From NCBI RefSeq assembly GCF_030177895.1, contig NZ_CP123448.1, positions 1,984,001 through 2,048,000 of the forward strand: a stretch of 64,000 bases of DNA, given 5' to 3'. Positions 35,324-44,021 of this stretch are shown piece by piece (position 1 is the stretch's first letter; the number at the start of each line of letters is the position of its first letter). The notes below the pieces were generated by a model. That model made no database searches, was not told the DNA's origin, and saw only the letters and a list, made by a program, of their open reading frames with translations. Origin of the DNA: Kingella negevensis. GTDB lineage: Bacteria; Pseudomonadota; Gammaproteobacteria; Burkholderiales; Neisseriaceae. The position numbers were made by a program, and so were the translations under genes.

Positions 35324-36141
35324 GAACCTGTATTCACAAACAACTATTTGATAAATTTTAATATTTGTGAAATATACCCTAGTTTAACAAAATTTTCAGC
35401 AGATAAATTCGTCTGCTCAAAATCTTTTGCTAAACGTCGAGACCAACCTAACCATGCAAACGTTCGTTCTACAATCCAACGTTTGGGCAGAATATGCCAA
35501 GAAATATCTTGAATTCTCTTTGAAATCTCAACAGTTAAACCCAATTGCTCTGATACTTCACGCTCAAATGTATTCCGATAACCTGCGTCCGCACAGAAAC
35601 CTTTTAAACTCGGATAGGTCTCAAACGCTTTTTTTGCTACAAAAATACCTGCTTTTGTGTCATGAATATTGGCTGCATGAACCACAACAGACAATAGATT
35701 ACCCAACGTATCAACAGCTATATGTCGCTTACGACCTTTGATTTTTTTACCTCCATCAAAACCTTTATCATGTGCGCTAGAAGCTGTTTTGACACTTTGT
35801 GAATCAAGAATGGCATAAGTTGGCATTGCTTGTTTTTGATGGATTAAACGTTTTTTTGAACCAATGCCAAAAGAATTCTATCCCATAAGCCTGATTGATT
35901 GGCTCTGCGATAGAAACTCCATACGGTTGAATAAGGTGGAAAATCATTGGGCAGCATACGCCATTGGCAACCTGTTTTGGTGATGTACAAAACGGCATTC
36001 ACTAATTGACGTTTATCCCATTTGTAGTGGCGTAGCTGGTTAAAATGTGGCTCAATCGCTTGCCATTGGGCATCTGTTAAGTCTGTTGGGTAGGATTTTC
36101 TAGTCATAAAGATATTTTATCATTTTTGTGAATACAGGTTC
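35324..36141 (-). mobile_element. Complete IS5-family insertion sequence (818 bp)
   Basis: Perfect inverted ends GAACCTGTATTCACAAA (left) and TTTGTGAATACAGGTTC (right), flanked by a TTA direct repeat (35321-35323, 36142-36144). It carries a two-frame transposase. It differs clearly from the IS at 18.2 kb. Confidence 0.93.
35344..36107 (-). CDS. IS5-family transposase made by frameshift
   Basis: Two overlapping frames. The first (36107-35844, MTRKSYPTDLTDAQWQAIEP onward) ends after a run of seven A at 35857-35851; the second, in the -1 frame, continues KKRLIHQKQAMPTYAILDSQ to the stop at 35344. A -1 slip on the A7 run gives one full transposase. This is the arrangement of the IS427-type members of IS5. 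DDE residues: Asp in AILDSQSVKTA, Asp in GFCADAGYRNTF, Glu in WIVERTFAWLGWSRRLAKDF. It could also be a simple mutation, but the slippery run argues for programmed frameshifting. Confidence 0.88.
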
Positions 36142-37162
36142 TTAGGTTTGAAATCGCAGCTTTCCCATGCGTTGATGATGCCGTCTTTCACGCCGTCATT
36201 TTTGTCGCAACGATTCAACACGCCTGTTACCACAGCGTCTAAGTCTTTTTGTGTTAAAGCGTTGGCAAAAATCACTTCGCCTTTATCGTTTTTCGGTGCG
36301 GCTGCACGGAAGTGTTGATTGTCCCAAGATTGGGCAATGGCTGCGCGAGACAAGCGGAAACCTGGGTTGCCTGCCACTACGCCGTCAAATTCAGTAGGGT
36401 AACGCATTGCCGCGTGCATGGCTTCGCGACCACCGTTGGAACAGCCCATAAAATAGCTGTGTTTTGGCTCAGTGTTGTAGGCTTTGCGAATCAACAATTT
36501 TGCCAAGCCTGTTACTTTGCCTGTGGACGCGTACGCATAATTCAAACGCGCTTGTTGGTCTGCGCCGAAAGAAGGGTCGCCTGCGCCTTTGTGTCCGCCG
36601 TCCATGCTCACAACAGCGTAACCGCGTTTCAATGCAGGCAATGCGGTTGAACCTGCCACAGGTGTCGCACCCACTGCTGGCGCGACAAAACCGTCCATGC
36701 CACCACCGCCTTGGAACAGGAATTTGCCGTTCCAGTTGGCGGGTAAACGCATTTGATAGCCGATGGCATAAGGTTTGCCGTCTGCGCCTGTGCGTTTTTC
36801 CAATTCGCCGTTTACCACGCAATGCGCGTCAAATTCCACGCCTGCGGCTGATTTGGCTGCACCTGTGAACGAGGCTTGGTCGTCTGATGGCAATTTGCCT
36901 GCTTGAATCCATTTGGCGGAATTTACGCCTTCGGTTTTGCTCAAATCTGCGCATTGTGCAGCGTCAAAAATGGCAGCCTGAACGCTGTGTGCGGCAAATG
37001 CTGCGGATAACATCAAAATCGTTTTTTTCAGTAGCACGATAAAATCCTTTAATGTGTGTGATTGGGGAAATGATGATTTTAGCATTTCAAAACGGTTTGA
37101 AAATTGAGAGATACATTAAAATAACGAATTTTTCAGGCTGCTTTTTAGTTCATGATAAAAAG

Positions 37163-37247
37163 TGGAACGTCGGCGGCTCGCCGACAAAATCTTTGATAAT
37201 CACAAATTTTTAATTTAAAAATGTGTCGGCGAGCCGCCGACGCTCCA
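37163..37247. repeat. REP-like palindrome pair, GGAGCGTCGGCGG type
   Basis: TGGAACGTCGGCGGCTCGCC on the left, and the inverted GTCGGCGAGCCGCCGACGCT, CCA on the right. Same family at 38774-38877, 39535-39610 and 44764-44792. Located just before folA. Confidence 0.75.
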
Positions 37248-37264
37248 TTTTACAAAGGAATTCT

Positions 37265-37753
37265 ATGCCCAAAATCACCCTCATCGCCGCGCTAGCAAAA
37301 AATCACGTTATCGGTTCAAATAATACAATGCCGTGGCACATTCCCGAAGATTTCGCCTTTTTCAAGCAATACACAACAGGCAAGCCCGTGATTATGGGTC
37401 GCAAAACGTGGGACAGCTTGCCGCGCAAACCCTTGCCCAATCGCCGTAACATCATCATCACACGTCAAACAGATTTTGCCGCAGAGGGCGCAGAAGTCTT
37501 CACCGACATTCAGGCTGCATTAAACGCGTGTGCGAATGAAACCGAAGTGATGATTATGGGCGGCGAACAAATCTACCGCCAAACCTTGCCATTCGCGACA
37601 GATTTGCGTTTAACCGAAGTGCAATTGCAGCCTGAAGGCGACGCGTTTTTCCCTGAATTTTTGCGCGAAGAATGGCGAGAAATCACGCGTGAAAGCCATG
37701 TTTCAGCCAAAGAAATGGCATTTGATTTTGTGCACTATCAGCGCATGAAATAA
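37265..37753 (+). CDS. folA: Dihydrofolate reductase
   Basis: It reduces dihydrofolate to tetrahydrofolate; target of trimethoprim; 162 residues. ATG at 37265 after AAAGGAATTCT. Core motifs: ALAKNHVIGSNNTMPWHIPE with the catalytic acidic residue in PEDFAFFK, VIMGRKTWDSLPRKPLPNR, and MIMGGEQIYRQTLP. An earlier in-frame ATG at 37223 lies in the REP repeat and is rejected. Confidence 0.96.
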   Translation: MPKITLIAALAKNHVIGSNNTMPWHIPEDFAFFKQYTTGKPVIMGRKTWDSLPRKPLPNRRNIIITRQTDFAAEGAEVFTDIQAALNACANETEVMIMGGEQIYRQTLPFATDLRLTEVQLQPEGDAFFPEFLREEWREITRESHVSAKEMAFDFVHYQRMK

Positions 37754-37762
37754 TGTGTGAAC

Positions 37763-37796
37763 GCAGCCTGAAAACCGTTTTCAGGCTGCATTTTTT
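37763..37796 (+). terminator. Inverted DUS pair with T-run after folA
   Basis: GCAGCCTGAAAA and TTTTCAGGCTGC followed by ATTTTTT: a good intrinsic terminator. Confidence 0.8.
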
Positions 37797-37876
37797 GCAA
37801 TTGATTTTCAGAATATTCAAAGGCAGCCTGAAAGAGTAAAATAGACGAATGTTTTAAATATCACTAAGGATTTACC

Positions 37877-38722
37877 ATGCAAACACAACTTCCATTTTTC
37901 GCAGTCGTGAAAGTATCAGGCGAAGACCGCCACGATTTTTTGCACAAGCAATTTTCAAACGACATCAATAACCTAGCCAAAAATCACGCTTGTTACGCCA
38001 CGTATAACACCCCAAAAGGGCGAGTGATTGTAAACCTGTTGGCATACAACACAGGCGATGAAATCTTGTTGGCAATGGCGGCAGATTTAGCGGAAAAAGT
38101 CGTGAAGCGTTTGCGTATGTTTGTGTTACGCGCCAAAGTGCAATTGGAAATTTTGGCAGACTGGGGCGTTTCAGGCAGCCTGAAAGACGGCGCACAGCCT
38201 GTCTTGCCGACTGAACCGCATTTGCAATTTGCGGCAAACGAAGCAGGCGAAATTGAATTACCGCATTCAGGCAGCCTGAAACTTGCGCCGAAAGCGGAAT
38301 TGCCTGAATTTTCCGCAGAAGCTGAAGTTGCTTGGAACACACACGAAATTTTGAGCGGTTATCCGTGGGTTTGTGCGGCAACGTCAGAGGCTTGCGTGGC
38401 GCAAATGTTGAACCAACACACGATTGGTGGTGTGCATTTCCGCAAAGGTTGCTATCCAGGGCAAGAAATCATTGCGCGCGCGCAGTATCGTGGGCAAGTG
38501 AAACGCGGTTTGGCGGTGGCAAAAAATGAACATGCGCAGACGGCTGGCGCGGAAGTATTGGACGTGAGCGGTGCGGAGGCTGGTGTAGTGATGAATGTTT
38601 CAGGCAGCCTGAATTTGTTGGTGGTGAAACATGGTGCGGTTTCGGGCGAATTGCGCGATACTTCGGGCAATGTGTTTGCGTTGGCACATTTGTTTTTTGA
38701 GAACAATCAGTCAGAAGAGTAA
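37877..38722 (+). CDS. ygfZ: Folate-binding protein YgfZ
   Basis: A tetrahydrofolate-dependent factor for Fe-S cluster assembly or repair, related to the glycine-cleavage T protein; 281 residues. The signature KGCYPGQEIIARAQYRG with the functional Cys is present near residue 195, and the N-terminal GEDRHDFLHKQFSNDIN matches. Three DUS in the gene give SGSLK or GSLK peptides in loops. Confidence 0.93.
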   Translation: MQTQLPFFAVVKVSGEDRHDFLHKQFSNDINNLAKNHACYATYNTPKGRVIVNLLAYNTGDEILLAMAADLAEKVVKRLRMFVLRAKVQLEILADWGVSGSLKDGAQPVLPTEPHLQFAANEAGEIELPHSGSLKLAPKAELPEFSAEAEVAWNTHEILSGYPWVCAATSEACVAQMLNQHTIGGVHFRKGCYPGQEIIARAQYRGQVKRGLAVAKNEHAQTAGAEVLDVSGAEAGVVMNVSGSLNLLVVKHGAVSGELRDTSGNVFALAHLFFENNQSEE

Positions 38723-38773
38723 TCTATAAATATTTTTTAGGCTGCTTTTTAGTACATAACAGAAATTTTACAA

Positions 38774-38877
38774 TGGAGCGTCGGCGGCTCGCCGATATTT
38801 TTCAAATAACAGTAAATTGATTTCTTGGAATAAGTTTTTGATTATCAAAGGTTTATTGTCGATCCGCCAACGCTCCA
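38774..38877. repeat. REP-like palindrome pair, GGAGCGTCGGCGG type
   Basis: TGGAGCGTCGGCGGCTCGCC and, 80 bp on, the inverted CGATCCGCCAACGCTCCA, between ygfZ and the thioesterase-like gene. Confidence 0.7.
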
Positions 38878-38941
38878 TTTTTATTGCGTACTGAAAGGCA
38901 GCCTGAAAGCGCTGCCTGAAATTTTTTTTGAAAGAACCCGA

Positions 38942-39430
38942 ATGTTACCCCTACCCAAAAAATTCCCCAAAACCGCCGATAAATTGCGTCGCTGTTTAAA
39001 TTTATGGTCTCCGCTGTTTTTCACAGGTATTAAAATCACTTACCTATCAGACGATTACACCCATTGCCGTGCCATGCTGAAAAATTGGCGCAACACCAAA
39101 AATTCACACGGCACACAATTTGGCGGCAGCCTGTTCGCGCTCACCGACCCGATTTACGCGATGATGTGCAACTGCTTGTTTCACGAAAAATATTACGTTT
39201 GGGACAAATCGGCACACATTGAATTTATCAAAGCCAGCAAAGGCGCAGTGTTTTTGGATTGCCAGATTAGTCGCGCGGAAATTGATGAGATTATTGCAGC
39301 AACCGCAGACGGCGAAATGCACTTGCCTGAGTTTACCGTGCGTGTTTTTGATGAACAAAATGAAACCGTTGCGATTGCTAAGCGCACGTTGTATATTCGT
39401 TTGAAAAAGGAATTTCGTCCCGAAAATTAG
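38942..39430 (+). CDS. DUF4442 hotdog-fold protein
   Basis: 162 residues, starting MLPLPKKFPKTADKLRRCLN. The segment NTKNSHGTQFGGSLFALTDP followed by the Met/Cys-rich YAMMCNCLF is the hotdog-fold pattern of DUF4442, a group of putative acyl-CoA thioesterases. The second half has VFLDCQISRAEIDEIIAAT and VAIAKRTLYIRLKK. Substrate unknown. Confidence 0.7.
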   Translation: MLPLPKKFPKTADKLRRCLNLWSPLFFTGIKITYLSDDYTHCRAMLKNWRNTKNSHGTQFGGSLFALTDPIYAMMCNCLFHEKYYVWDKSAHIEFIKASKGAVFLDCQISRAEIDEIIAATADGEMHLPEFTVRVFDEQNETVAIAKRTLYIRLKKEFRPEN

Positions 39431-39468
39431 TTTTCAGGCTGCGTTTTTGGGTGTACGACAATTCTTGC

Positions 39469-39526
39469 GTAGGGTGTGCCACGCGCACCATTTTTAGAAG
39501 ATTGTGGTTCGCGGGGCGCACCCTAC
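39469..39526. repeat. REP-like palindrome pair, GTAGGGTGTG type
   Basis: GTAGGGTGTGCCACGCGCAC then the inverted GCGGGGCGCACCCTAC. Same family at 30475, 42934 and 60239. Confidence 0.7.
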
Positions 39527-39534
39527 GATGGCTA

Positions 39535-39610
39535 TGGAGCGTCGGCGGCTCGCCGACAAACTTTCAGGCAGCCTGAATGGAAAACGTGTCGGCGAGCTGC
39601 TGACGCTCCA
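39535..39610. repeat. REP-like palindrome pair, GGAGCGTCGGCGG type
   Basis: TGGAGCGTCGGCGGCTCGCC and the inverted GTCGGCGAGCTGCTGACGCT, CCA with a DUS palindrome between them, directly before ppsR. Confidence 0.75.
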
Positions 39611-39626
39611 CTAAAGGAAATCTACC

Positions 39627-40436
39627 ATGAATACATATCCCGTTTTTTTCGTGTCCGACCGCACGGGTTTAACCTCTGAAAACATGGGTAACGCCCTGCT
39701 GGAACAATTCATTGGCATATCTTTCAAACGCGCCACTTATCCTTTTTTGGACACGCCCGAAAAAGCTCACGCGCTGGTGCAAATCATCAACCAAGCCGCT
39801 GAACAAGGCGCACGACCGCTCGTGTTTTCCAGTGTGGTAAACAATGAAATCCGCGCGATTATTACCACAGCCAACGCGTTTCATCTCAGTTTTTTTGACG
39901 CATTTTTGGGAAAACTGGAAGAAGAATTGAACGCGCCCGCCAGTCACATTGTGCAAAGCCGCGTTCAAAACGTGGAAAAATACGATGCGCGAATGGAAGC
40001 GGTGAATTTTGCGCTGAACCATGATGACGGGATTTCCGACAAAGATTTTCAGGCTGCCGATGTGATTTTGATGGGCGTGTCTCGCAGTGGCAAAACGCCG
40101 ACTTGCCTTTATCTTGCGCTGCAATACGGCATTCGTGCGGCGAACTATCCGCTCACGCCTGAAGATTTGGACACGGACGATTTGCCGCGCATGGTGAAAA
40201 ATCATCAAAACAAATTGTTCGGCTTAACGATTGAGCCAGACCGTTTGCACCACATTCGCCAAGAACGCCGCCCAGATTCGGGTTATGCCAGCCTAAAAAC
40301 CTGTCGGCAAGAAGTGGCGGACGCGCAGGCGATTTTCCGCCGTCATCGCATTCCGTTTGCCAACACCACGCATAAATCGGTGGAAGAATTGGCGGTGGAA
40401 ATTTTGCAAGCATGCAGCCTGAAACGTCGTTTTTGA
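39627..40436 (+). CDS. ppsR: PEP synthase regulatory kinase/phosphorylase
   Basis: A DUF299 family bifunctional enzyme that inactivates phosphoenolpyruvate synthase by ADP-dependent phosphorylation and reactivates it by phosphorolysis; 269 residues. The N-terminus VFFVSDRTGLTSENMGNALL and the P-loop ILMGVSRSGKTPTCLYLALQ are typical, with PLTPEDL afterwards. The ppsA partner is not in the window. Confidence 0.93.
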   Translation: MNTYPVFFVSDRTGLTSENMGNALLEQFIGISFKRATYPFLDTPEKAHALVQIINQAAEQGARPLVFSSVVNNEIRAIITTANAFHLSFFDAFLGKLEEELNAPASHIVQSRVQNVEKYDARMEAVNFALNHDDGISDKDFQAADVILMGVSRSGKTPTCLYLALQYGIRAANYPLTPEDLDTDDLPRMVKNHQNKLFGLTIEPDRLHHIRQERRPDSGYASLKTCRQEVADAQAIFRRHRIPFANTTHKSVEELAVEILQACSLKRRF

Positions 40437-40439
40437 TGC

Positions 40440-40505
40440 GTAGGCTGGGTCGCGACCCAGCAAATTCACGCAGCCTGAAAATTGCTGGGTTGAAACCCAG
40501 CCTAC
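40440..40505. repeat. REP-like palindrome pair, GTAGGCTGGG type
   Basis: GTAGGCTGGGTCGCGACCCA, GC, a DUS, then GCTGGGTTGAAACCCAGCCT, AC. It sits between ppsR and comEC. Confidence 0.8.
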
Positions 40506-40523
40506 AGATTTCGCAGGAACAGA

Positions 40524-42809
40524 ATGAACACAACTTATCTTTTTGCCACTTTCGCTTTAGGCGCAATCGCCAGTTTTTTCTTGCCAACGCAGGGAAACTT
40601 TTGGTTCTGGTTGATTGCGTTTACAGCGAATTTGGCGGCGATAATTTGGGCAAAACACACACGCAGCCTGAAAATATTTCAGGCTGCGTTTTTGTGTTTT
40701 TGCGTGTTGCTGGGCGCGAGTTACGCGATTGGGCGCACGCAATGGGCGTTGTCGCAGCAATGGCAGCCAACGCTTTCGCCCGTGCCAACGCCTTTGCGCG
40801 TGCAAATCACCGAGTTGCCCAAGCAAGACGAAACCAACGCTGACCACACCAGTTTCATCGGCACGGCGCAAACGGCAGACGGCAAAACCTACCGTCTGTA
40901 TTTCAACGATTACGCAGGTGGCGAGTGGCACGTTGGCGAAACGTGGCAACTGAATGCGAGAGTCCGCGCCACGGTTGGCGCGCGAAATTTTGTGGGCTTT
41001 GACCGTGAAGCGTGGGCGTTGTCCAACCAAATTGATGGGATTGCGAATATCAGCAAAAACAACCGCTTATTGCAGCCTGAAAACGTACAAAACATCAATT
41101 CTGTCCGCGCGAAAATCATTGCTGGCTGGCAAGACGCGGCGGCGCGTTATCCGCAAGGGGCTGGCTTGATGACGGCTTTGGCGGTGGCTGACCCAAGCGG
41201 TTTGTCGCGCGAAACGTGGGCGGCATTGCGTCCGTTAGGCTTGAACCATTTGGTGAGCATTTCGGGCTTGCATATTGGCATGGTGGCGATGTTGGCGACT
41301 GGGTTAGCGTTGGTTGTATTGTATTTGTCGCGGCTGGAGATTGCGCGTCCGCGTGTGTGGGCGTTGGGTTTTGGGGTGTTGGTGGGGCTGTTTTATACGG
41401 CGTTGGCTGGTTTTCAAGTGCCTGCGCTGCGCAGTTTTCTGATGTTTTCGGTGTTTGCGGTGGCGTGGATTGGGCGCAAAAAGGCGAAACCGTGGCGGAC
41501 TTGGTGGGCGGCGTTGGCGGTGGTCTTGCTGTTTCAGTCTGTGGCGGTGTTGGCGGCTGGATTTTGGTTGTCGTTTGGTTTGGTGGGGGTGCTGATTTGG
41601 GCGTGTGGTTTCAGGCTGCGTCCGTTTCCGCGCGGTTGGGCGTTTAAGCTGAAACAGGCGGTTTTCGCGCAAGGAGCGGTTACACTGGCGAGTGCGGTGA
41701 TGACGGTGTTTTTGTTTGGTTCGCTGCCGATTTTTTCGCCTTTGGTGAACGCGGTGGCAATTCCGTTTTTTTCTTGGTTGCTTGTGCCATTGGCGTTGGT
41801 GGCTTCGGTTTTGCCGTTTGGCAGCCTGAAAATGTGGGCGGCTTGGTTGGGGGAATGGACGGTTTCTGTATTGCAATTTTTGGGTGGTGTGTTGCCTGAG
41901 TGGTATTTTGTTCATGCGCCTACTGGGTTGATGTGGGCGGCGATGGCTGGGGTTTTGCTGCTGGTTTTGCCGCGTGGTTCGGGGCTGAAACCGTTGGCGT
42001 GTTGTGGGTTGGCGGCGTTTTTCTTGTATCGGGTTGAGCCTGTATCCCATGGTTTTAAGATGACGGTGTTTGATGTGGGACAGGGTTTGTCTGTGCTGCT
42101 GCAAACGCCTTCTCAAAATGTGTTGTTTGACACGGGTAAGCCTGCGGTTGGGGCAACTTTGCTGCAAAATCTTCGGGCTAAAGGGGTTTGGCGATTGGAT
42201 TCGCTGATTGTATCGCACCACGATAATGACCATGATGGGGGTTTTGCGGAAATCAATCGCAGCCTGAAAGTGGATGAGATTTGGGCTGGGCAGCCTGAAT
42301 TTTATCCACAGGCGAAGTATTGCGCGGACGGCTTAGCTTGGACGGTGGACGATGTGCGGTTTGAGTTTCTCACGCCGCCCATGGGTTTTCAGGCTGCAGA
42401 CAATGATTTGAGTTGCGTGTTGCGCGTGGTTTCGGGGGCGCAATCGCTGCTGATTATGGGCGACACGGGCAAGGCTGGGGAATGGAAGTTGCTGCAAAAA
42501 TATGGGACTGGGCTGAAGAGCGATGTGCTGGTGTTGGGACATCATGGCAGCAAAAGCGCGACTAGCAGTGTGTTTTTGGACGCGGTTGCGCCACAGATTG
42601 CGATTGCCAGCAGTGGTTTTGCGAATGCGTTTCGTCATCCGCACCCGAGCGTTCAGGCGCAGTTGGCGGCGCGAAATGTGGGGCTGTATCGGACGGATTT
42701 GCAGGGCGGGGTGCAGGTGGATTTTGATGGTTCGCGTTTTCAAGCTGCGTTGGCAACGGAGCAGAAATTTTGGTGGCAGCGTAAGCCGTTTTTGCGTGTG
42801 CCTGAGTGA
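40524..42809 (+). CDS. comEC: DNA uptake channel ComEC
   Basis: An inner-membrane channel for single-stranded DNA during natural transformation (ComA in Neisseria); 761 residues. The N-terminal hydrophobic and soluble region (1-200, DUF4131-like) precedes the competence domain with LNHLVSISGLHIGMVAMLAT and several helices (200-490). The C-terminal metallo-beta-lactamase-like domain has VFDVGQGLSVLLQ, SHHDNDHDGGF and LGHHGSKSATS. Several DUS lie within it, as expected for a transformation gene. Start: ATG at 40524 after AGGAACAGA. Confidence 0.95.
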   Translation: MNTTYLFATFALGAIASFFLPTQGNFWFWLIAFTANLAAIIWAKHTRSLKIFQAAFLCFCVLLGASYAIGRTQWALSQQWQPTLSPVPTPLRVQITELPKQDETNADHTSFIGTAQTADGKTYRLYFNDYAGGEWHVGETWQLNARVRATVGARNFVGFDREAWALSNQIDGIANISKNNRLLQPENVQNINSVRAKIIAGWQDAAARYPQGAGLMTALAVADPSGLSRETWAALRPLGLNHLVSISGLHIGMVAMLATGLALVVLYLSRLEIARPRVWALGFGVLVGLFYTALAGFQVPALRSFLMFSVFAVAWIGRKKAKPWRTWWAALAVVLLFQSVAVLAAGFWLSFGLVGVLIWACGFRLRPFPRGWAFKLKQAVFAQGAVTLASAVMTVFLFGSLPIFSPLVNAVAIPFFSWLLVPLALVASVLPFGSLKMWAAWLGEWTVSVLQFLGGVLPEWYFVHAPTGLMWAAMAGVLLLVLPRGSGLKPLACCGLAAFFLYRVEPVSHGFKMTVFDVGQGLSVLLQTPSQNVLFDTGKPAVGATLLQNLRAKGVWRLDSLIVSHHDNDHDGGFAEINRSLKVDEIWAGQPEFYPQAKYCADGLAWTVDDVRFEFLTPPMGFQAADNDLSCVLRVVSGAQSLLIMGDTGKAGEWKLLQKYGTGLKSDVLVLGHHGSKSATSSVFLDAVAPQIAIASSGFANAFRHPHPSVQAQLAARNVGLYRTDLQGGVQVDFDGSRFQAALATEQKFWWQRKPFLRVPE

Positions 42810-42822
42810 TTTTAGGTTTGCT

Positions 42823-42899
42823 GTAGGTCGGTTCTCCGAGCTGACAAATCATGTTCACGCAGCCTGAAAATAAAATGTCGGCTTGGAAAGCCGACCTAC
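42823..42899. repeat. REP-like palindrome pair, GTAGGTCGG type
   Basis: GTAGGTCGGTTCTCCGAGCT and the inverted GTCGGCTTGGAAAGCCGACC, TAC, with a DUS between. After comEC. Confidence 0.75.
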
Positions 42900-42933
42900 A
42901 ACCGAGTGATTTTGTTATAAAATAATCGCAGTT

Positions 42934-42990
42934 GTAGGGTGCGCCCCGCGCACCAAAATCTTCAGGCAGCCTGAAAATGGTGCGCCTATC
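42934..42990. repeat. REP-like palindrome pair, GTAGGGTGCG type
   Basis: GTAGGGTGCGCCCCGCGCAC and the inverted GGTGCGCCTATC with a DUS palindrome between, before the galM-like gene. Confidence 0.65.
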
Positions 42991-43007
42991 CACAAAAGGA
43001 AATCATC

Positions 43008-43934
43008 ATGTTTACCATCACCACAGAACCTAACCGCATTGTGCTGACCCACGAAAACCACGCGCAAGCCGAAATTTTCCCGTTTGGCGCATTGCTCAAC
43101 CGTTTTGCCATTTTGCAAAGCAGCCAACAATGGCACAACGTCATCGCCGCGTATGCGTCGCCCGAAGCCGCACAGCGCGACATCACGCAACTGTTCCGCA
43201 GCGCAAAACTTAGCCCATTTGCTTGCCGACTGGCGCAAGGCAATTACTCATTTTCAGGCTGCGATTATCATGTGAACAAACACAAACTGGGCGATTCAGC
43301 CATTCACGGTTTGATTTATGACGCACCGTTTACGCTGCATCACAGCCACGTCGATGAACACAGCGCAGCCGTGGAATTGCGCTACAGCTATCGCCACGAA
43401 CACGCAGGTTATCCGTTTGATTACGACATCAGCGTGCGCTACGAATTGCGCGAAAATGCCGCGCTCAGCGTCTGCACCGAAGTACGCAACACAGGCGAAA
43501 CCGCGCTGCCGATTGTGGACGGTTGGCATCCGTATTTTGCCGTTGATGGTGATTTGGACGACTGGCAGTTGCACATCAACAGCCAAGCGCAGTTGGCGTT
43601 TAGCGCAGCATTGTTGCCCACAGGCGAAACCACGCCAGATGAACGCTTTTTACACGGCAGCACGCTCGCCAATATTTCGCTGGATAACTGCTTTATCCGC
43701 CGCGATAACACCGCGCCAGCCGTTACGCTACAAGGCAAACGCATTCGCCTAACCCTGTCGCCAGACGAATCTTATCCGTATGTGCAAGCCTATATCCCTG
43801 ATGACCGCAAGAGCATTGCGCTGGAAAATTTGAGTGCAGCGCCTGATGCATTTAACAATAAAATTGGCTTGATTGAGTTGCAAGCTGGGGAAGCAAAAGC
43901 GTTTGAAACGGTTTATCAGTTGAGTGAGATTTAA
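43008..43934 (+). CDS. Aldose 1-epimerase (mutarotase-like)
   Basis: A galactose-mutarotase-like enzyme of 308 residues that interconverts anomers of an aldose. The expected histidines are in SAIHGLIYDAPF and IVDGWHPYFAVDGD, and the C-terminal Glu is in GLIELQAGEAKAF. Not next to sugar-pathway genes; the exact sugar is unknown, so no symbol is given. ATG after AAAGGAAATCATC. Confidence 0.85.
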   Translation: MFTITTEPNRIVLTHENHAQAEIFPFGALLNRFAILQSSQQWHNVIAAYASPEAAQRDITQLFRSAKLSPFACRLAQGNYSFSGCDYHVNKHKLGDSAIHGLIYDAPFTLHHSHVDEHSAAVELRYSYRHEHAGYPFDYDISVRYELRENAALSVCTEVRNTGETALPIVDGWHPYFAVDGDLDDWQLHINSQAQLAFSAALLPTGETTPDERFLHGSTLANISLDNCFIRRDNTAPAVTLQGKRIRLTLSPDESYPYVQAYIPDDRKSIALENLSAAPDAFNNKIGLIELQAGEAKAFETVYQLSEI

Positions 43935-43937
43935 AAC

Positions 43938-43975
43938 AAAATGCAGCCTGAAAACACTTTTCAGGCTGCATTTTG
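43938..43975 (+). terminator. Inverted DUS pair after the mutarotase gene
   Basis: AAAATGCAGCCTGAAAA and TTTTCAGGCTGCATTTT: a 17-bp stem with T-run. Confidence 0.8.
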
Positions 43976-44021
43976 TTTAGCAGATATATAATAAGCACCC
44001 CTCATTTTTCAGGCTGCATTT

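Larger units (their letters stand above)
34630..37037 (-). pseudogene. Tannase/feruloyl esterase gene split by an IS
   Basis: The N-terminal piece (37037-36142) runs from the GTG at 37037, preceded by AAGGAT, through a signal peptide LLKKTILMLSAAFAAHSVQA to ESCDFKPK. The C-terminal piece (35320-34630) continues MVQDQIGADKVKLLNQIFGG to FVCK. Removing the IS and one TTA duplication joins them in frame as CDFKPKMVQDQIG, a 528-residue secreted esterase. The triad is recognisable: Ser in MGCSNGGREA, Asp in GVSDPVFS, His in PGMTHCGGG. Serine and Asp/His are now on separate pieces, so the enzyme should be inactive. Confidence 0.9.

Noticed and set aside
36120-37085. Start of the tannase gene at the ATG of 37085
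   Set aside because: It has no ribosome site and would add a non-signal stretch; the GTG at 37037 has AAGGAT upstream and leads straight into a signal peptide.
41304-42233. 309-codon minus-strand frame opposite comEC
   Set aside because: Composed of R, Q, P and H runs typical of antisense reading of GC-skewed coding DNA; comEC is certain on the other strand.
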